Part shown: in pieces, positions 1 through 11,713 of the stretch
Layout of the letters: each line of letters opens with the position of its first letter
Position numbering within the stretch: the first letter of the stretch is position 1
Assembly: GCA_937896235.1 (NCBI GenBank)
Contig: CALBMX010000087.1
Coordinates: 1 to 64,000, forward strand
Length of the DNA: 64,000 bases
Direction of reading: 5' to 3'
Source of the DNA: an uncultured bacterium
GTDB lineage: Bacteria > Planctomycetota > UBA1135 > GCA-002686595
The notes under the pieces: model-generated
The model's input: the letters and a program-made list of their open reading frames with translations, nothing else
Databases searched by the model: none
What the model was told of the DNA's origin: nothing
Position numbers and translations under genes: made by a program

Positions 1-36
1 TTTGGTCTTTTTGGTCTTTTTGGTCTTTTTGGTCTT
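1..36 (-). repeat. 9-bp tandem repeat coding for Lys-Thr-Lys units
   Basis: Four copies of a 9-bp unit (AAGACCAAA on the minus strand) run to the left edge. They lie in the reading frame of the C-terminal part of the YfiR-like gene and would encode a basic (KTK)n tail. The array may continue beyond the window. Copy number could vary by slippage without changing frame, because the unit is three codons. Confidence 0.8.
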
Positions 37-668
37 GATGATCTTCGCTTGGCCCAAAAGGGAAGAGGAGATGGTTAGCTTCGAAGCTCTGACGGCGTCG
101 GTATTGACCTCAAATGCAATGTTGGCACCCTTGAGGTAGAGATTGATATGTGCACCCTCTTCCCCGAATCCGGGTGTTTCCCCTACCAGGAGGAGGGGTT
201 CCCCGAACCGAGCGTGATCAGCTCGCTGCGCTGCTTCTCGGTCAACCCCCCGGCAAATACAAGGTCTGCAGTGAGGACTTTTGGGATTTGCTTGCTGTAG
301 AGCAGTGTGACCGAACGCCCCCCGAGTTTTTTGCCCTTAAACGTTGAGGTCAGGTGATCTCCAAATGGGTCCACACCAACAACTAGGATCTCGAGTGGTG
401 GGAGCACCTTCTTGTCGCTTCCCTCTTCTTCGACTGTTGGCCAGGTGGTAAAGGCCAGAAAGTGATAGAGGAGAGTGGCCTTGACCTCGTATTCATCCTT
501 CTTGTCTTCGAGAACCTCCACGGAAGACCCTTTAGAGCTGGCATAGGCCTCAGGCAGTCCGGGGGAAGCGGTGCTCCAGAGTAGGTACAAAACCCCCGCG
601 AGAAGCGCCTTGGGAAGCCGGCGCAACAAGGTCGCAGGTCGGAGTCGTTGAGGGAGGTCTTGAATCAC
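1..668 (-). pseudogene. YfiR-family periplasmic protein gene with an apparent frameshift, truncated by the window edge
   Basis: The first part (668 down to about 200) encodes a hydrophobic signal segment followed by the YfiR/DUF4154 pattern: a VKATLLYHFLAFTTWP-like start of the mature domain, then ILVVGVDPFG, then FAGGLTEKQRSELITLG. That frame stops at 183. The expected family C-terminus (LLLVGETPGFGEEGAHINLY, FEVN, SKLTISSSLLGQAKI) continues in another frame from about position 205 to the left edge. One base therefore appears to be missing near 195-212, a stretch with GGGG and CCCC runs. YfiR is known as a periplasmic repressor of diguanylate cyclases; that role is not shown here. The start codon is GTG at 666-668 with no clear ribosome-binding site. 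The break could be a real mutation or a homopolymer sequencing error. Confidence 0.7.
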
Positions 669-886
669 AATCAGGTATGGAGAGGCTGGTGGATAAGTTC
701 TGATTTGATATCGCCAGTCCGTGCTAAACCCTTGACCCCCGAGATGGGATTCTCAAATTTGAGCTGCAGTCTCCTTGCTGGGACTCAAGTAGGTCACGAG
801 ACCCACTTTCGGAGCGGTCTAGGGAGAAAGCGCAATGGGGATCCACACCGGGCGCTGCGGTGTCGTCGAAACAGAGAAGCCCTAAG

Positions 887-2671
887 CTAGCCTGCGGCAC
901 CCGTTTGCACCGCCCAAAGGCCTGCATACACACCATTTCGGGAGACTAACTCCTCGTGTGTTCCCGACTCGACAACACGCCCCTCCTCTAGAACGTGTAT
1001 GCAATGTGCGTGGCGAACTGTGGAGAGTCGATGGGCGATTAGTACCGTTGTCCGACCTTGCTCGATGGCTGCAAAACTCCGTTGGATAGCAGCTTCCGTC
1101 TCGTTGTCCACGCTGGAAGTGGCTTCGTCTAGCACAAGTATGGGGGGATCTTTCAGGATGGCTCGAGCGATCGAAATCCGTTGGCGTTGGCCGCCCGACA
1201 ATTTCTGTCCTCGCTCACCGACGACCGTCTCGTACCCTTCGGGGAAGGCCCGAATGAAGCCGTCAGCCTCTGCGGCCATGGCAGCACTTGAGATCTCCTC
1301 GGCCGTAGATTCAGGTCTACCGTAGGCGATATTTTCGGACACCGTGCCGTGAAATAGGAAGACGTCCTGACTGACGAATCCTATTGCGCCTCGCAAATCG
1401 GGTAGGCGGAGCTCGCGAACGTCCGTCCCGTCAAGACTGACAGAGCCACCTTGGACATCTGCAAATCGAAGGAGCAGCTTGATCAATGTGGACTTGCCGG
1501 CGCCTGTAGATCCTACGATCGCCGTGGTCTTACCCGCAGGCATACACAGGTCGAGCCCCTCAAAAATAGGGACGGTGGGTCGGTAGAAAAAGTCCGCTTT
1601 CGAGAGCCGGAGCTCTCCTCGGACATCTTCGGGCCTAAGTGCGAGTGGGCCACTGGAGATCTTGGGCTCCACGCCGAGTAGGTCGAGGATGCGCGAAGTC
1701 GAAGACATGGCGCGCTGGTAGAGGTCAAAGGTCTCGCCCAAGCGAGTGAGTGGCCATAAAAGGCGCTGGGTGAGGTAGACGATTGTGGAGAAGACTCCGA
1801 CCTCGAGGACACCCTCATGGACCTGGTGCCCGCCGACCACAAGAGTGCCCAAGAAGCCCGTGAGCACCGCCATCCGTATCATTGGGGAGAATGCGGAGGA
1901 GAGCCTAATGGCCTTACGGTTGGAATTGCTGTAGCGAAGGCTTGTAGCGCCAAGGCGGCCCGCCTCGAAATCCTCGCGGGTGTAACTCTGGATGGTCGCG
2001 ATGCCTTGCAAGTTGCCAGAGAGGTCGGCGGAGAGGGCACCGACATCTTCGCGAACGGCGTCGTAGCGCGGCGCAAGAAGACGCTGGTAGGCCATGGATC
2101 CCCAAACGATGAAGGGCATTGGCGCGATGGCAAACAGAGCAATACTCGGTGACAGCATGATGTACATGCCACCGATCACAATCACGGTCGTTGCGACCTG
2201 GATCAAGTTGTTGGCGCCGTTGTCTAGGAATCTCTCGAGCTGGTTGACGTCGTCATTGAGAACGGCCATCAACCCACCCGTGCTGCGGTCTTCGAAAAAT
2301 GCAGGCTCTAAACTTTGCACGTGGGTGTACGCGTCCATGCGCAACTCATGCTGTAGCGTTTGCGCCAAGCCGCGCCAGAGGACGCCAAAGGCGTACTCGA
2401 ACAAGGACTCTGCAACCCAGATCACAATCGTCATGGCGACGATGGCCCAGAGTTGTGTCTCGAAAGTTTCCAAGCCGAGCGAAGCGACCCACGAGGCGTC
2501 GCCCTTCACGACTAGGTCGATTGCGACGCCAATCAAGAGTGGCGGCGCAAGGTCGAAAATCTTATTGAGTACAGAGCACAGCGTCGCAAGCCAGATCGTG
2601 CGGCGGTGAGGCTTCGAATAAGAGAGTAGCCGCCTTAGGGGGGGGACGGACTTCGAAGGGAGGGGAGCCAT
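887..2671 (-). CDS. ABC exporter, fused permease and ATPase (MsbA-like)
   Basis: A 594-residue half-transporter with an N-terminal six-helix membrane domain (about residues 20-320) and a C-terminal ATPase. The ATPase has Walker [10 protein letters not shown] at 387-395, Q-loop FVSQD near 433, signature LSGGQRQR at 491-498, Walker [11 protein letters not shown] near 511-520 and the H-loop His near 547. All catalytic residues are intact. The family exports lipids, drugs or peptides as homodimers in the inner membrane. It follows DUF1844 by 8 bp and is last in the kdsB-pyrG operon, so an envelope-lipid role (lipid A or Kdo-lipid flipping) is a reasonable but unproven guess. Confidence 0.9.
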   Translation of the reverse strand: MAPLPSKSVPPLRRLLSYSKPHRRTIWLATLCSVLNKIFDLAPPLLIGVAIDLVVKGDASWVASLGLETFETQLWAIVAMTIVIWVAESLFEYAFGVLWRGLAQTLQHELRMDAYTHVQSLEPAFFEDRSTGGLMAVLNDDVNQLERFLDNGANNLIQVATTVIVIGGMYIMLSPSIALFAIAPMPFIVWGSMAYQRLLAPRYDAVREDVGALSADLSGNLQGIATIQSYTREDFEAGRLGATSLRYSNSNRKAIRLSSAFSPMIRMAVLTGFLGTLVVGGHQVHEGVLEVGVFSTIVYLTQRLLWPLTRLGETFDLYQRAMSSTSRILDLLGVEPKISSGPLALRPEDVRGELRLSKADFFYRPTVPIFEGLDLCMPAGKTTAIVGSTGAGKSTLIKLLLRFADVQGGSVSLDGTDVRELRLPDLRGAIGFVSQDVFLFHGTVSENIAYGRPESTAEEISSAAMAAEADGFIRAFPEGYETVVGERGQKLSGGQRQRISIARAILKDPPILVLDEATSSVDNETEAAIQRSFAAIEQGRTTVLIAHRLSTVRHAHCIHVLEEGRVVESGTHEELVSRNGVYAGLWAVQTGAAG

Positions 2672-2679
2672 TCGACGGT

Positions 2680-5529
<2,850 letters not shown>

Positions 5530-5531
5530 AC

Positions 5532-6059
5532 TTATTGTCTCCTGAAGATGTTGGCACCTTCGGTATTTTCAATTTTGTGGAAGCCGGAGGTCTGGTTAAA
5601 AATCGCTAGGAAGACTTTTGAGTTCTCACTGAAAAAAGTGAGCTCTTCCTTGGTCAACCCGCGGCGGAAGGTGATCCAACCATGCTGTCCGCCGCGCAGG
5701 ACCTCCATTGCACTGTGCATGGTCTCCCCGCCTTCGGCTTGTGGAGCGAGAGGGCCGTTGCCCGGCCGTGCGTAGTCCCAAAACCCCTCGTCCCCTAAGA
5801 GATTGATGAGTGCGTCGAGCACCTCGCCAGTCTGCGTGCGGACGTCCGCGCCTTCTGTGGCAGAGTGCGATTGTGCATAGGCACTGTTGACGAGCTCGAG
5901 ATTCGCGCCCGCACCTCGGAAGTCCCGAAAGGAGACGCGCATTTCGGGATAATCCTCTTCGGCCATCACTACACCCGTCCCCGCGCAGGAAGAGATCAGG
6001 AGCGTGGCCAATGCAAACAGGAAGAGGAGGGCGCGTGGGAGCGCGTTGTTGGGACTCAT
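5532..6059 (-). CDS. predicted lipoprotein of unknown function
   Basis: A 175-residue protein beginning MSPNNALPRA, followed by a hydrophobic stretch and the lipobox LISSC, so it is likely anchored through Cys after signal peptidase II cleavage. An ATG two codons upstream (6063-6065) is an alternative start. The mature part is acidic and I do not recognise a family; it contains GGQHGWITFRRGL and ends in a probable beta-rich segment. It is the first gene of the kdsB operon, ending 2 bp before kdsB. Confidence 0.7.
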   Translation of the reverse strand: MSPNNALPRALLFLFALATLLISSCAGTGVVMAEEDYPEMRVSFRDFRGAGANLELVNSAYAQSHSATEGADVRTQTGEVLDALINLLGDEGFWDYARPGNGPLAPQAEGGETMHSAMEVLRGGQHGWITFRRGLTKEELTFFSENSKVFLAIFNQTSGFHKIENTEGANIFRRQ

Positions 6060-6207
6060 GGGCATCTCGGCTGGAAATAGGGATGTCCGAAGCCAAAAGG
6101 CCCTCCGGACTTGCAAACAATACGGACCTTGCGGGCTCGCGTAAAGGCTCGCCTTTGGTTTGCTCCAGTTCCGCTCCCCGATGGCGGCAATAGTTCGCGT
6201 TTAGCGC

Positions 6208-8565
6208 CTAATCCTCAGATAAGTTGTGCCCGTCGTCGGCCAAGGTCGAGCCTTCGGGCACTGGCAGCCAAACGCCACCGATCTGCAGAAGATTGTCTGC
6301 GCTCCATAAATAGCCATCTACCGAGACATAGGGCTCGGGCGAGTCGTGCTTCGAGAGCGGTCGAACGGCGGAGGCGTGGAATGGGTTGAGTTTCGTTCCG
6401 AGCGTGGTTACACCGTCGAGCGTGGAGTACTCCCACACTCCGAGCCAGAGCCGGCCAGGAATGGAGTCGCCGCGGCAATTGGCGCCACCAAACTTACGAG
6501 GATTTGGAGGGATCGGTAGTGGGATACTCTCGCGCAGAATCCAACCCGATTTCAGCGTACTCGTTGGCCAGACGCCGTAGGCGGGAGCCTGACTTCGCTC
6601 GAGGGCGCGGTTGTCGGGATCGGTCAGGCGATAGGCCATCTTGAAGTCGAGACCGCCAGTGGGACCTATGTACCAATGAAGCGTTAGCCAGTTCATCTCG
6701 TTGGCCGCGAGGCCCGTCTCTAGGTCCCAGCCCATCAGCACCATTTGCAGGACCTCACCGCTGGGCATCCGCTTGCGAAAGTCGACGCTGTGTGAGTTCT
6801 GGATTCGGGCTTGATAGGCACCTGGATCCTCATCCTTGAGCACCTCGAAAAAGGTGCGTTTAGCGACGGTCCCAGGGACTCTCTTTTTGAGGACATAGAG
6901 TGCGTTGAGCTCTTCGAAGTCGCGCTGCTTGTACAGGATGTCCTCAATCTCAAAGCGGGCGTTCACGCGCTTCATGATCTCGGGATCTTGCGTCAGGATT
7001 TGCAGGTGTGCAATGAAGCCATCGAGGCTGTCGAGCTCGGCGAGAACTCTACGTCGTTGGTCGGTGTCGAGCTCAGACCAGCGGTCCATGTGGTGGGGGA
7101 GCTTCACGATGTCGAGGCTGTCCGAACCCCGAAAGCGAACGGCCCAATCGTAGGCGCTCGCGATTCGCCACGTCTCTCCCGCGAGAGAGGCTTGCTCTTC
7201 AAGCAACTCGGCCGCCTGCCACCAAGCGCCGTACTTGCGTAAGTTCGATCGACCCAAAGCCGAATAGCTAGCAAATACGACCCACATTAGGGAAATGGTG
7301 ATCGCAGCGTTTGCTCCCGTCTTGCGTAAACCGGATGTGGATCGGCCCCCGATCCACACCGCAAGTCCATCCAATCCTATGCCACCAACGAGAGCTAGGA
7401 AGGGCAGCATCGGAATCCATAAGCGGAAGGATTTCGACGACTTAAGCGAGAGCAAGAGGCCGTTGGCAACAATCAGAACAACCAAGAGTACGGCTCCACG
7501 GCGCCGGCCCTTAAGAGTTAGAAAGGCACCGTATCCAAGGGCGAGGATTGTAGGCCACGCGAGGAAGCTCGTACTGAGCTCACGCAGGTACCAACTCCAA
7601 GTGGTCTTGGAGCGCACGAGGTCCCCGACGGTCTCGGCGGTCGACTGCACAGCTTGCACCTCCAAGCTGGCATTCATGGCGTCGTAAATCGCTCGCGCCA
7701 TCTCATGGAAAAGGGGCAAGCCGAGATCCGACAGGCGAAGGAACAGGTAGACCAATGTTCCGCCGAAATTTTGGGCGACATAGGGTAGAAGGCTCGACCC
7801 GAACTCGCCGTAAATCGCACCATCGAGAAGGCACTGAACCAGCGTCATAAGACTGAAGCTGATCACCGCCATCACCCAAAATCTAGCGGCTAAGATTCTT
7901 CCCCGAAACAGCGCACTCATGAGGAAGATCCCCGCGAGGGGGATCGTCTTAAAAGCGACCATTAGGCCGCATCCAAGCCAAAATCCAAGGGCGACACCTT
8001 CACGGGCGCGAAGCGCTTCCCGCGAGGAAAACTCGAAGGCCATCGCCATGCAAAACGCTGCGACGATTGCGGTGAGCGGCTCCCCCGAATATTGCAGAAA
8101 CACGGGGTTGAGCCCGATCAAGGCCCCCGCAATCAGGCCCGCCCTCGGACCTGCCAAACGTGTGCCTGTCCGCACGACACTCGCCACGGTGCCAAGGCCG
8201 ATGCCGAGCATGGCTAGGCGGATGAGCCCAAGTGTCCAGAGTGAGGAGAGCCCGACGAGCTCGCCGATCCAGAAGAACGGCATGAGTAGGGCGGAGAAAG
8301 CGAAGGAGCGCACAGACTCGGAGCTGAGCTCGCCCCCTCCTACGACCGTCGAGGCGCGATCCATATACTCCACGGAGTCCGCGAGCAGATAGCCTTCAAC
8401 TTGGCTGAGAGCGAAGAGCTGCGCTGCGAGGCACAAAACAAGAAGGACTGCCAAATGCGCTCGATTCACGGGTATGCCAGCAAGGGACTCGCCCACTGGG
8501 GTTTTCCAGGGTTGCGAGGGCCCCCCCCCGGGGCGGAAGTTGGGCTTATCTTTCTTGTCGTACAT
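6208..8565 (-). CDS. GT-C type membrane glycosyltransferase-like protein
   Basis: A 785-residue protein. The first half (about residues 35-420) has many hydrophobic helices. An acidic motif, LLADSVEYMDRA, lies in the first extracytoplasmic loop, as in GT-C transferases that use polyprenyl-phosphate sugars (PIG-B/ALG9 and PMT-like clans). The second half (about 430-785) is mostly soluble and probably extracytoplasmic. The donor and acceptor cannot be told from the sequence. Codons about 12-16 contain a run of nine G on the coding strand (8520-8530 region). It is separated from the downstream lipoprotein gene by about 150 bp. Confidence 0.6.
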   Translation of the reverse strand: MYDKKDKPNFRPGGGPSQPWKTPVGESLAGIPVNRAHLAVLLVLCLAAQLFALSQVEGYLLADSVEYMDRASTVVGGGELSSESVRSFAFSALLMPFFWIGELVGLSSLWTLGLIRLAMLGIGLGTVASVVRTGTRLAGPRAGLIAGALIGLNPVFLQYSGEPLTAIVAAFCMAMAFEFSSREALRAREGVALGFWLGCGLMVAFKTIPLAGIFLMSALFRGRILAARFWVMAVISFSLMTLVQCLLDGAIYGEFGSSLLPYVAQNFGGTLVYLFLRLSDLGLPLFHEMARAIYDAMNASLEVQAVQSTAETVGDLVRSKTTWSWYLRELSTSFLAWPTILALGYGAFLTLKGRRRGAVLLVVLIVANGLLLSLKSSKSFRLWIPMLPFLALVGGIGLDGLAVWIGGRSTSGLRKTGANAAITISLMWVVFASYSALGRSNLRKYGAWWQAAELLEEQASLAGETWRIASAYDWAVRFRGSDSLDIVKLPHHMDRWSELDTDQRRRVLAELDSLDGFIAHLQILTQDPEIMKRVNARFEIEDILYKQRDFEELNALYVLKKRVPGTVAKRTFFEVLKDEDPGAYQARIQNSHSVDFRKRMPSGEVLQMVLMGWDLETGLAANEMNWLTLHWYIGPTGGLDFKMAYRLTDPDNRALERSQAPAYGVWPTSTLKSGWILRESIPLPIPPNPRKFGGANCRGDSIPGRLWLGVWEYSTLDGVTTLGTKLNPFHASAVRPLSKHDSPEPYVSVDGYLWSADNLLQIGGVWLPVPEGSTLADDGHNLSED

Positions 8566-9060
8566 CGAGGGGGCGGGGGCGTGACGACGGCGAATGCGCC
8601 GCTCTCCCTAAGAGAATAGATTGCCTTTCGCCGCTAGCGTTCGCGAAAAGGGCTAGTTCGCGCAGTTGGGAGGACATTTGAGGATAGCTGGTGGTCGAAA
8701 TGCGGAGCTCGGCCCTATAGGAAGTTATTGGCCCCACGGGAGAGTGGGGAAGTCGAAAATGGATGCTTTTGGCAGGGATGTGCCCCTTTTTTCACCATAG
8801 AGGAGCTAAAAGAGCCACTTTGTGAAGCGGGGAACCTGGAATGCACCCCCTTGGAAAGATTGCCTGCGTCCTACCGGATGGTGTAGTTGAATCTAGAGGG
8901 ACTACTCCATTTTGTGGAATTCTGCATAGATTCCCTTGGAATGGCGCTCTCGAAAGGGGATCATGGGTCATCAGTGAGGGCGATTCGGTCCTCGCAAACT
9001 GTTCCACATCACGTCAGGCACCACTCTAAAGGGAATTTGGGTACCCTTTGATAGCGCAAT
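8566..9060. other. 495-bp intergenic region between divergent genes
   Basis: No convincing gene. Short open frames occur on both strands but they overlap each other and resemble no family. The region separates the divergent glycosyltransferase-like and LysM genes and must hold both promoters; I cannot place them with confidence. A small hairpin (AAAGGG 9028-9033 with CCCTTT 9044-9049) lies just upstream of the LysM start and could affect its translation. Confidence 0.5.
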
Positions 9061-9885
9061 ATGGGTAATTTTGAAAAACTCGTCATCTTGACCGTCCTGT
9101 TCCTCGTCGCCACGATTTTCGGTATCTCGACGCAGAGCGATGTTGTGAAAACGACGGAACCCCTTGGAACCAACGTGGGAGAGCTGGCAACCGAAGCCAG
9201 CTCGGATGGGGCTGGCAAGCTGCTCAGCGGTCTAGTCACCCCAGGCGTAGAGGATGCCGGGTTTACGAAGCTCGGCCCCAAGGATCCCGCTCCGGAAAAG
9301 CCAGCGGTGAAGGCCGACGAGGCCAACAAATCCGCCGGGAATGACCAGAAAACGGCAGGTGCTGACAAGCTCTCCCCAGGGGCGAATCAGCCGTTGCCGA
9401 CGCCCGATGCGGCTGGGCGCAAGTCCATTTTGATCTCGATGGAAGGCCTGACAGCATCGCCTTATGGCGACGACTACATGCTCAAAGTGCTTTCCCAGGG
9501 AGAGACTCCCACGGTCCTTGCGAACCGCTACTACGGCGATCGCACGCGCAAATCGATGATCCGCTCGGACAATGAGGGCAAGTCCTTTGAGGCTGGCACC
9601 AAGATCATGTTGGCGCGTTATGACTTTTCGGCGGAGGCCGGCCAGCGGGAGAAGCTGCTGCCCGCACCGAAGCACGTCGCGCCTCCTGCGAAAGATACCG
9701 CTGTAGCGAAGACAAAAAAGGCTAGCAGCTATACCGTGATCGAAGGGGACAGCCTCTGGAAGATTTCGCAAGCCGTCTATGGAAAGGGTGGTTTATGGGG
9801 AGAGATCTTCAAAGCCAACCGCGATCAAATGAGCAACGAAAATGACCTCAAGCTCGGAATGGTTTTGCGCATTCCAGCTCTCTAG
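9061..9885 (+). CDS. membrane-anchored LysM-domain protein
   Basis: A 274-residue protein with an N-terminal transmembrane or uncleaved signal segment (about residues 5-22), a low-complexity Ala/Lys/Pro-rich linker, a first degenerate LysM-like segment (about 139-182, with SQGETPTVLANRYYGD) and a clear C-terminal LysM domain (about 222-273, with YTVIEGDSLWKISQAVYG and LKLGMVLRIP). LysM domains bind peptidoglycan. No catalytic domain is present, so it is probably structural or a scaffold at the cell wall. It is followed by a strong intrinsic terminator. Confidence 0.85.
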   Translation: MGNFEKLVILTVLFLVATIFGISTQSDVVKTTEPLGTNVGELATEASSDGAGKLLSGLVTPGVEDAGFTKLGPKDPAPEKPAVKADEANKSAGNDQKTAGADKLSPGANQPLPTPDAAGRKSILISMEGLTASPYGDDYMLKVLSQGETPTVLANRYYGDRTRKSMIRSDNEGKSFEAGTKIMLARYDFSAEAGQREKLLPAPKHVAPPAKDTAVAKTKKASSYTVIEGDSLWKISQAVYGKGGLWGEIFKANRDQMSNENDLKLGMVLRIPAL

Positions 9886-9927
9886 GATTCCCAGGATCAC
9901 ATGATGCGCCCCGGCGTGTCTCGGAGA

Positions 9928-9968
9928 GAACTCGCCTACGCTTCATGAGCGTAGGCGAGTTCTTTTTT
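9928..9968 (+). terminator. intrinsic terminator after the LysM gene
   Basis: A perfect 14-bp stem (GAACTCGCCTACGC at 9928-9941 with its complement at 9949-9962), a 7-nt loop and a TTTTTT tract at 9963-9968. It lies 43 bp after the LysM stop codon. Confidence 0.95.
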
Positions 9969-10122
9969 GCCCGGCCAGAGATTTTTAGATCTCCAAACAT
10001 TCCTCTTGCCCCAAAAGTCGACACAACCCGCCTTGTTTTTGGGATCATTAGAGAAGCCAGCAAGCTTGACTTTCTGATCTGTCTTAGCGAGTTCAATCTC
10101 TCGCTCTTATCTCAATCCACCT

Positions 10123-11553
10123 ATGCCCATCGTACAGGCCCCACTTTCCCTTAGGGAAGCACGCGAGACCATCGCGAAACTCGCGTTTGGTCCCACATCG
10201 GATTCGACCGCCGTCGACTCACAGAGCGAGCCAGAGACCCCCGGAGCGATCGGACTTGAGCCGGAGTACTTTGTTGTGAGCCGCGAGCACCTGGGCACCC
10301 CTTTCGGCCGGCCGAGAATGTTCGGAGAGGGTGCGTTGCCCGGAGCCCCGATGGCGATTATCGATCAACTCGACCGGGCTGCCGCTGACCGGGAGTTTGG
10401 TTTTATTGAGCGCAGCGAGGGTTCGACGCTAAGTTACGATTTGAAGAATGGCGGCCGGCTGACTTTTGAACCTGGAAGCCAGGTAGAGCACTCGACAAAA
10501 GTACATCTAACTGCAGCAGCTGCAATGGATGACGTCGAGTTGGTGCGTGCTGGTCTGGAGCGTATTTTTGAACGCGAGGGCCAAGTCCTAGTGACCCTTG
10601 GAGTCGATCCTTGGCATGACGTTCTCGATGTGCCGCAGCAGCTTCCGGGTGCCCGCTATCGGGCGCAATCCGAGTTTTACGAGCAGCGCGGTACGAGCGG
10701 GCGCACGATGATGCGCCATACAACAAGCCTACAGATCAACCTCGATTTTGGGCCGAGTTCGGTCGGGGCCGAGCGCTGGGCGCTCGCCAATATGATTAGC
10801 CCGCTGATAACGGCTTCGTTCGCGACGAGCCCTTGCGAGACGACCCGCGGATGTGTCGACGGAACGGGAGCCGCGAGCGTTCGCGCCAAGGCGTGGCAGA
10901 CGCTTGACCCCACGCGCACCGGTTTCCCTTCGAACTTCTACGATGCCGACGGCTCTACTGCCGCCGAGTATTACGCCGACCTCGTACTCGACGCGGACGT
11001 CATGATGTTTTGCCGAGCGGGGCAACCGGGCGGTATGGCGACCGGTACGGCGGGCCTCACGTTTAGGAACTGGATCGAAAATGGGCATCCCCTTTTTGGC
11101 GCGGTGACACGCGAAGATCTGGCCTACCACTTGACGACGGTATTTCCGGAGGTGCGGGCGCGAGGATTTATGGAAATGCGAGCAGCGGACGGGCTTCCAG
11201 CGGATCTGGTCGCGCCCTTTGTTGTCCTCGTCTCAGGTCTAATCTACGACCCGGTCGCGAGGCGCAGTGCCATCGAGCTGTTGGGTGACGTGCGCCACAG
11301 ACTTCCCGAGCTTTGGGGACGCGCCGCCCAGTTGGGATTGGGTGATCAAGAGATCGCAGGATTGGCGAGCTGGGTCTGGCCGCTTGCATTGGAGGGGGCA
11401 AAGCGCTTACCAGCGGGATACTTTCGCCAAAAGGATCTCGACGCCTCTGCGACGTTCTTGGATCGGTACGTCTTGGACTCTCGCTCCCCCAGTGCAGAAC
11501 TCGGCGAGCTCCTCAAGAGCGATCCCGCTGCCGGTTTGAGTTGGAATCGCTAG
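10123..11553 (+). CDS. gshA: glutamate-cysteine ligase, plant/proteobacterial GCS2 type
   Basis: A 476-residue ATP-dependent ligase that joins glutamate to cysteine as the first step of glutathione (or, in EgtA relatives, ergothioneine) synthesis. Family motifs are GLEPEYFVV near the N-terminus, LTFEPGSQVEHSTKVH (substrate-binding region), MMRHTTSLQINLDFG (ATP/Mg site) and DPTRTGFP. No gshB lies nearby, so the final product is not fixed by context. It stands alone between an upstream terminator and a convergent regulator gene. ATG at 10123 is chosen; no strong ribosome-binding site is seen. Confidence 0.85.
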   Translation: MPIVQAPLSLREARETIAKLAFGPTSDSTAVDSQSEPETPGAIGLEPEYFVVSREHLGTPFGRPRMFGEGALPGAPMAIIDQLDRAAADREFGFIERSEGSTLSYDLKNGGRLTFEPGSQVEHSTKVHLTAAAAMDDVELVRAGLERIFEREGQVLVTLGVDPWHDVLDVPQQLPGARYRAQSEFYEQRGTSGRTMMRHTTSLQINLDFGPSSVGAERWALANMISPLITASFATSPCETTRGCVDGTGAASVRAKAWQTLDPTRTGFPSNFYDADGSTAAEYYADLVLDADVMMFCRAGQPGGMATGTAGLTFRNWIENGHPLFGAVTREDLAYHLTTVFPEVRARGFMEMRAADGLPADLVAPFVVLVSGLIYDPVARRSAIELLGDVRHRLPELWGRAAQLGLGDQEIAGLASWVWPLALEGAKRLPAGYFRQKDLDASATFLDRYVLDSRSPSAELGELLKSDPAAGLSWNR

Positions 11554-11713
11554 CACCCTATAAAAGGCACGGAGCTCACCTCGGCTGACAACTCTGGCCG
11601 GTGCCTGCGGGGCCGTGGGGAGCCGCTTCCTACAGGGAGAACACGAGGGGCAGGATCCTCTATCTTGATAGTTCCTTGCGATGGATGGATAGGTCCTCGC
11701 AAGTAATCTTGGG

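Noticed and set aside
1-36. CRISPR or satellite array
   Set aside because: Units are 9 bp without spacers and lie in a coding frame.
8792-9029. Overlapping small frames on both strands in the 8.6-9.0 kb gap
   Set aside because: They mirror each other, lack ribosome-binding sites and match no family.
11554-11713. Terminator between gshA and the convergent regulator gene
   Set aside because: Only a long-loop AGGCAC/GTGCCT pairing is visible, without a T-tract; not convincing.
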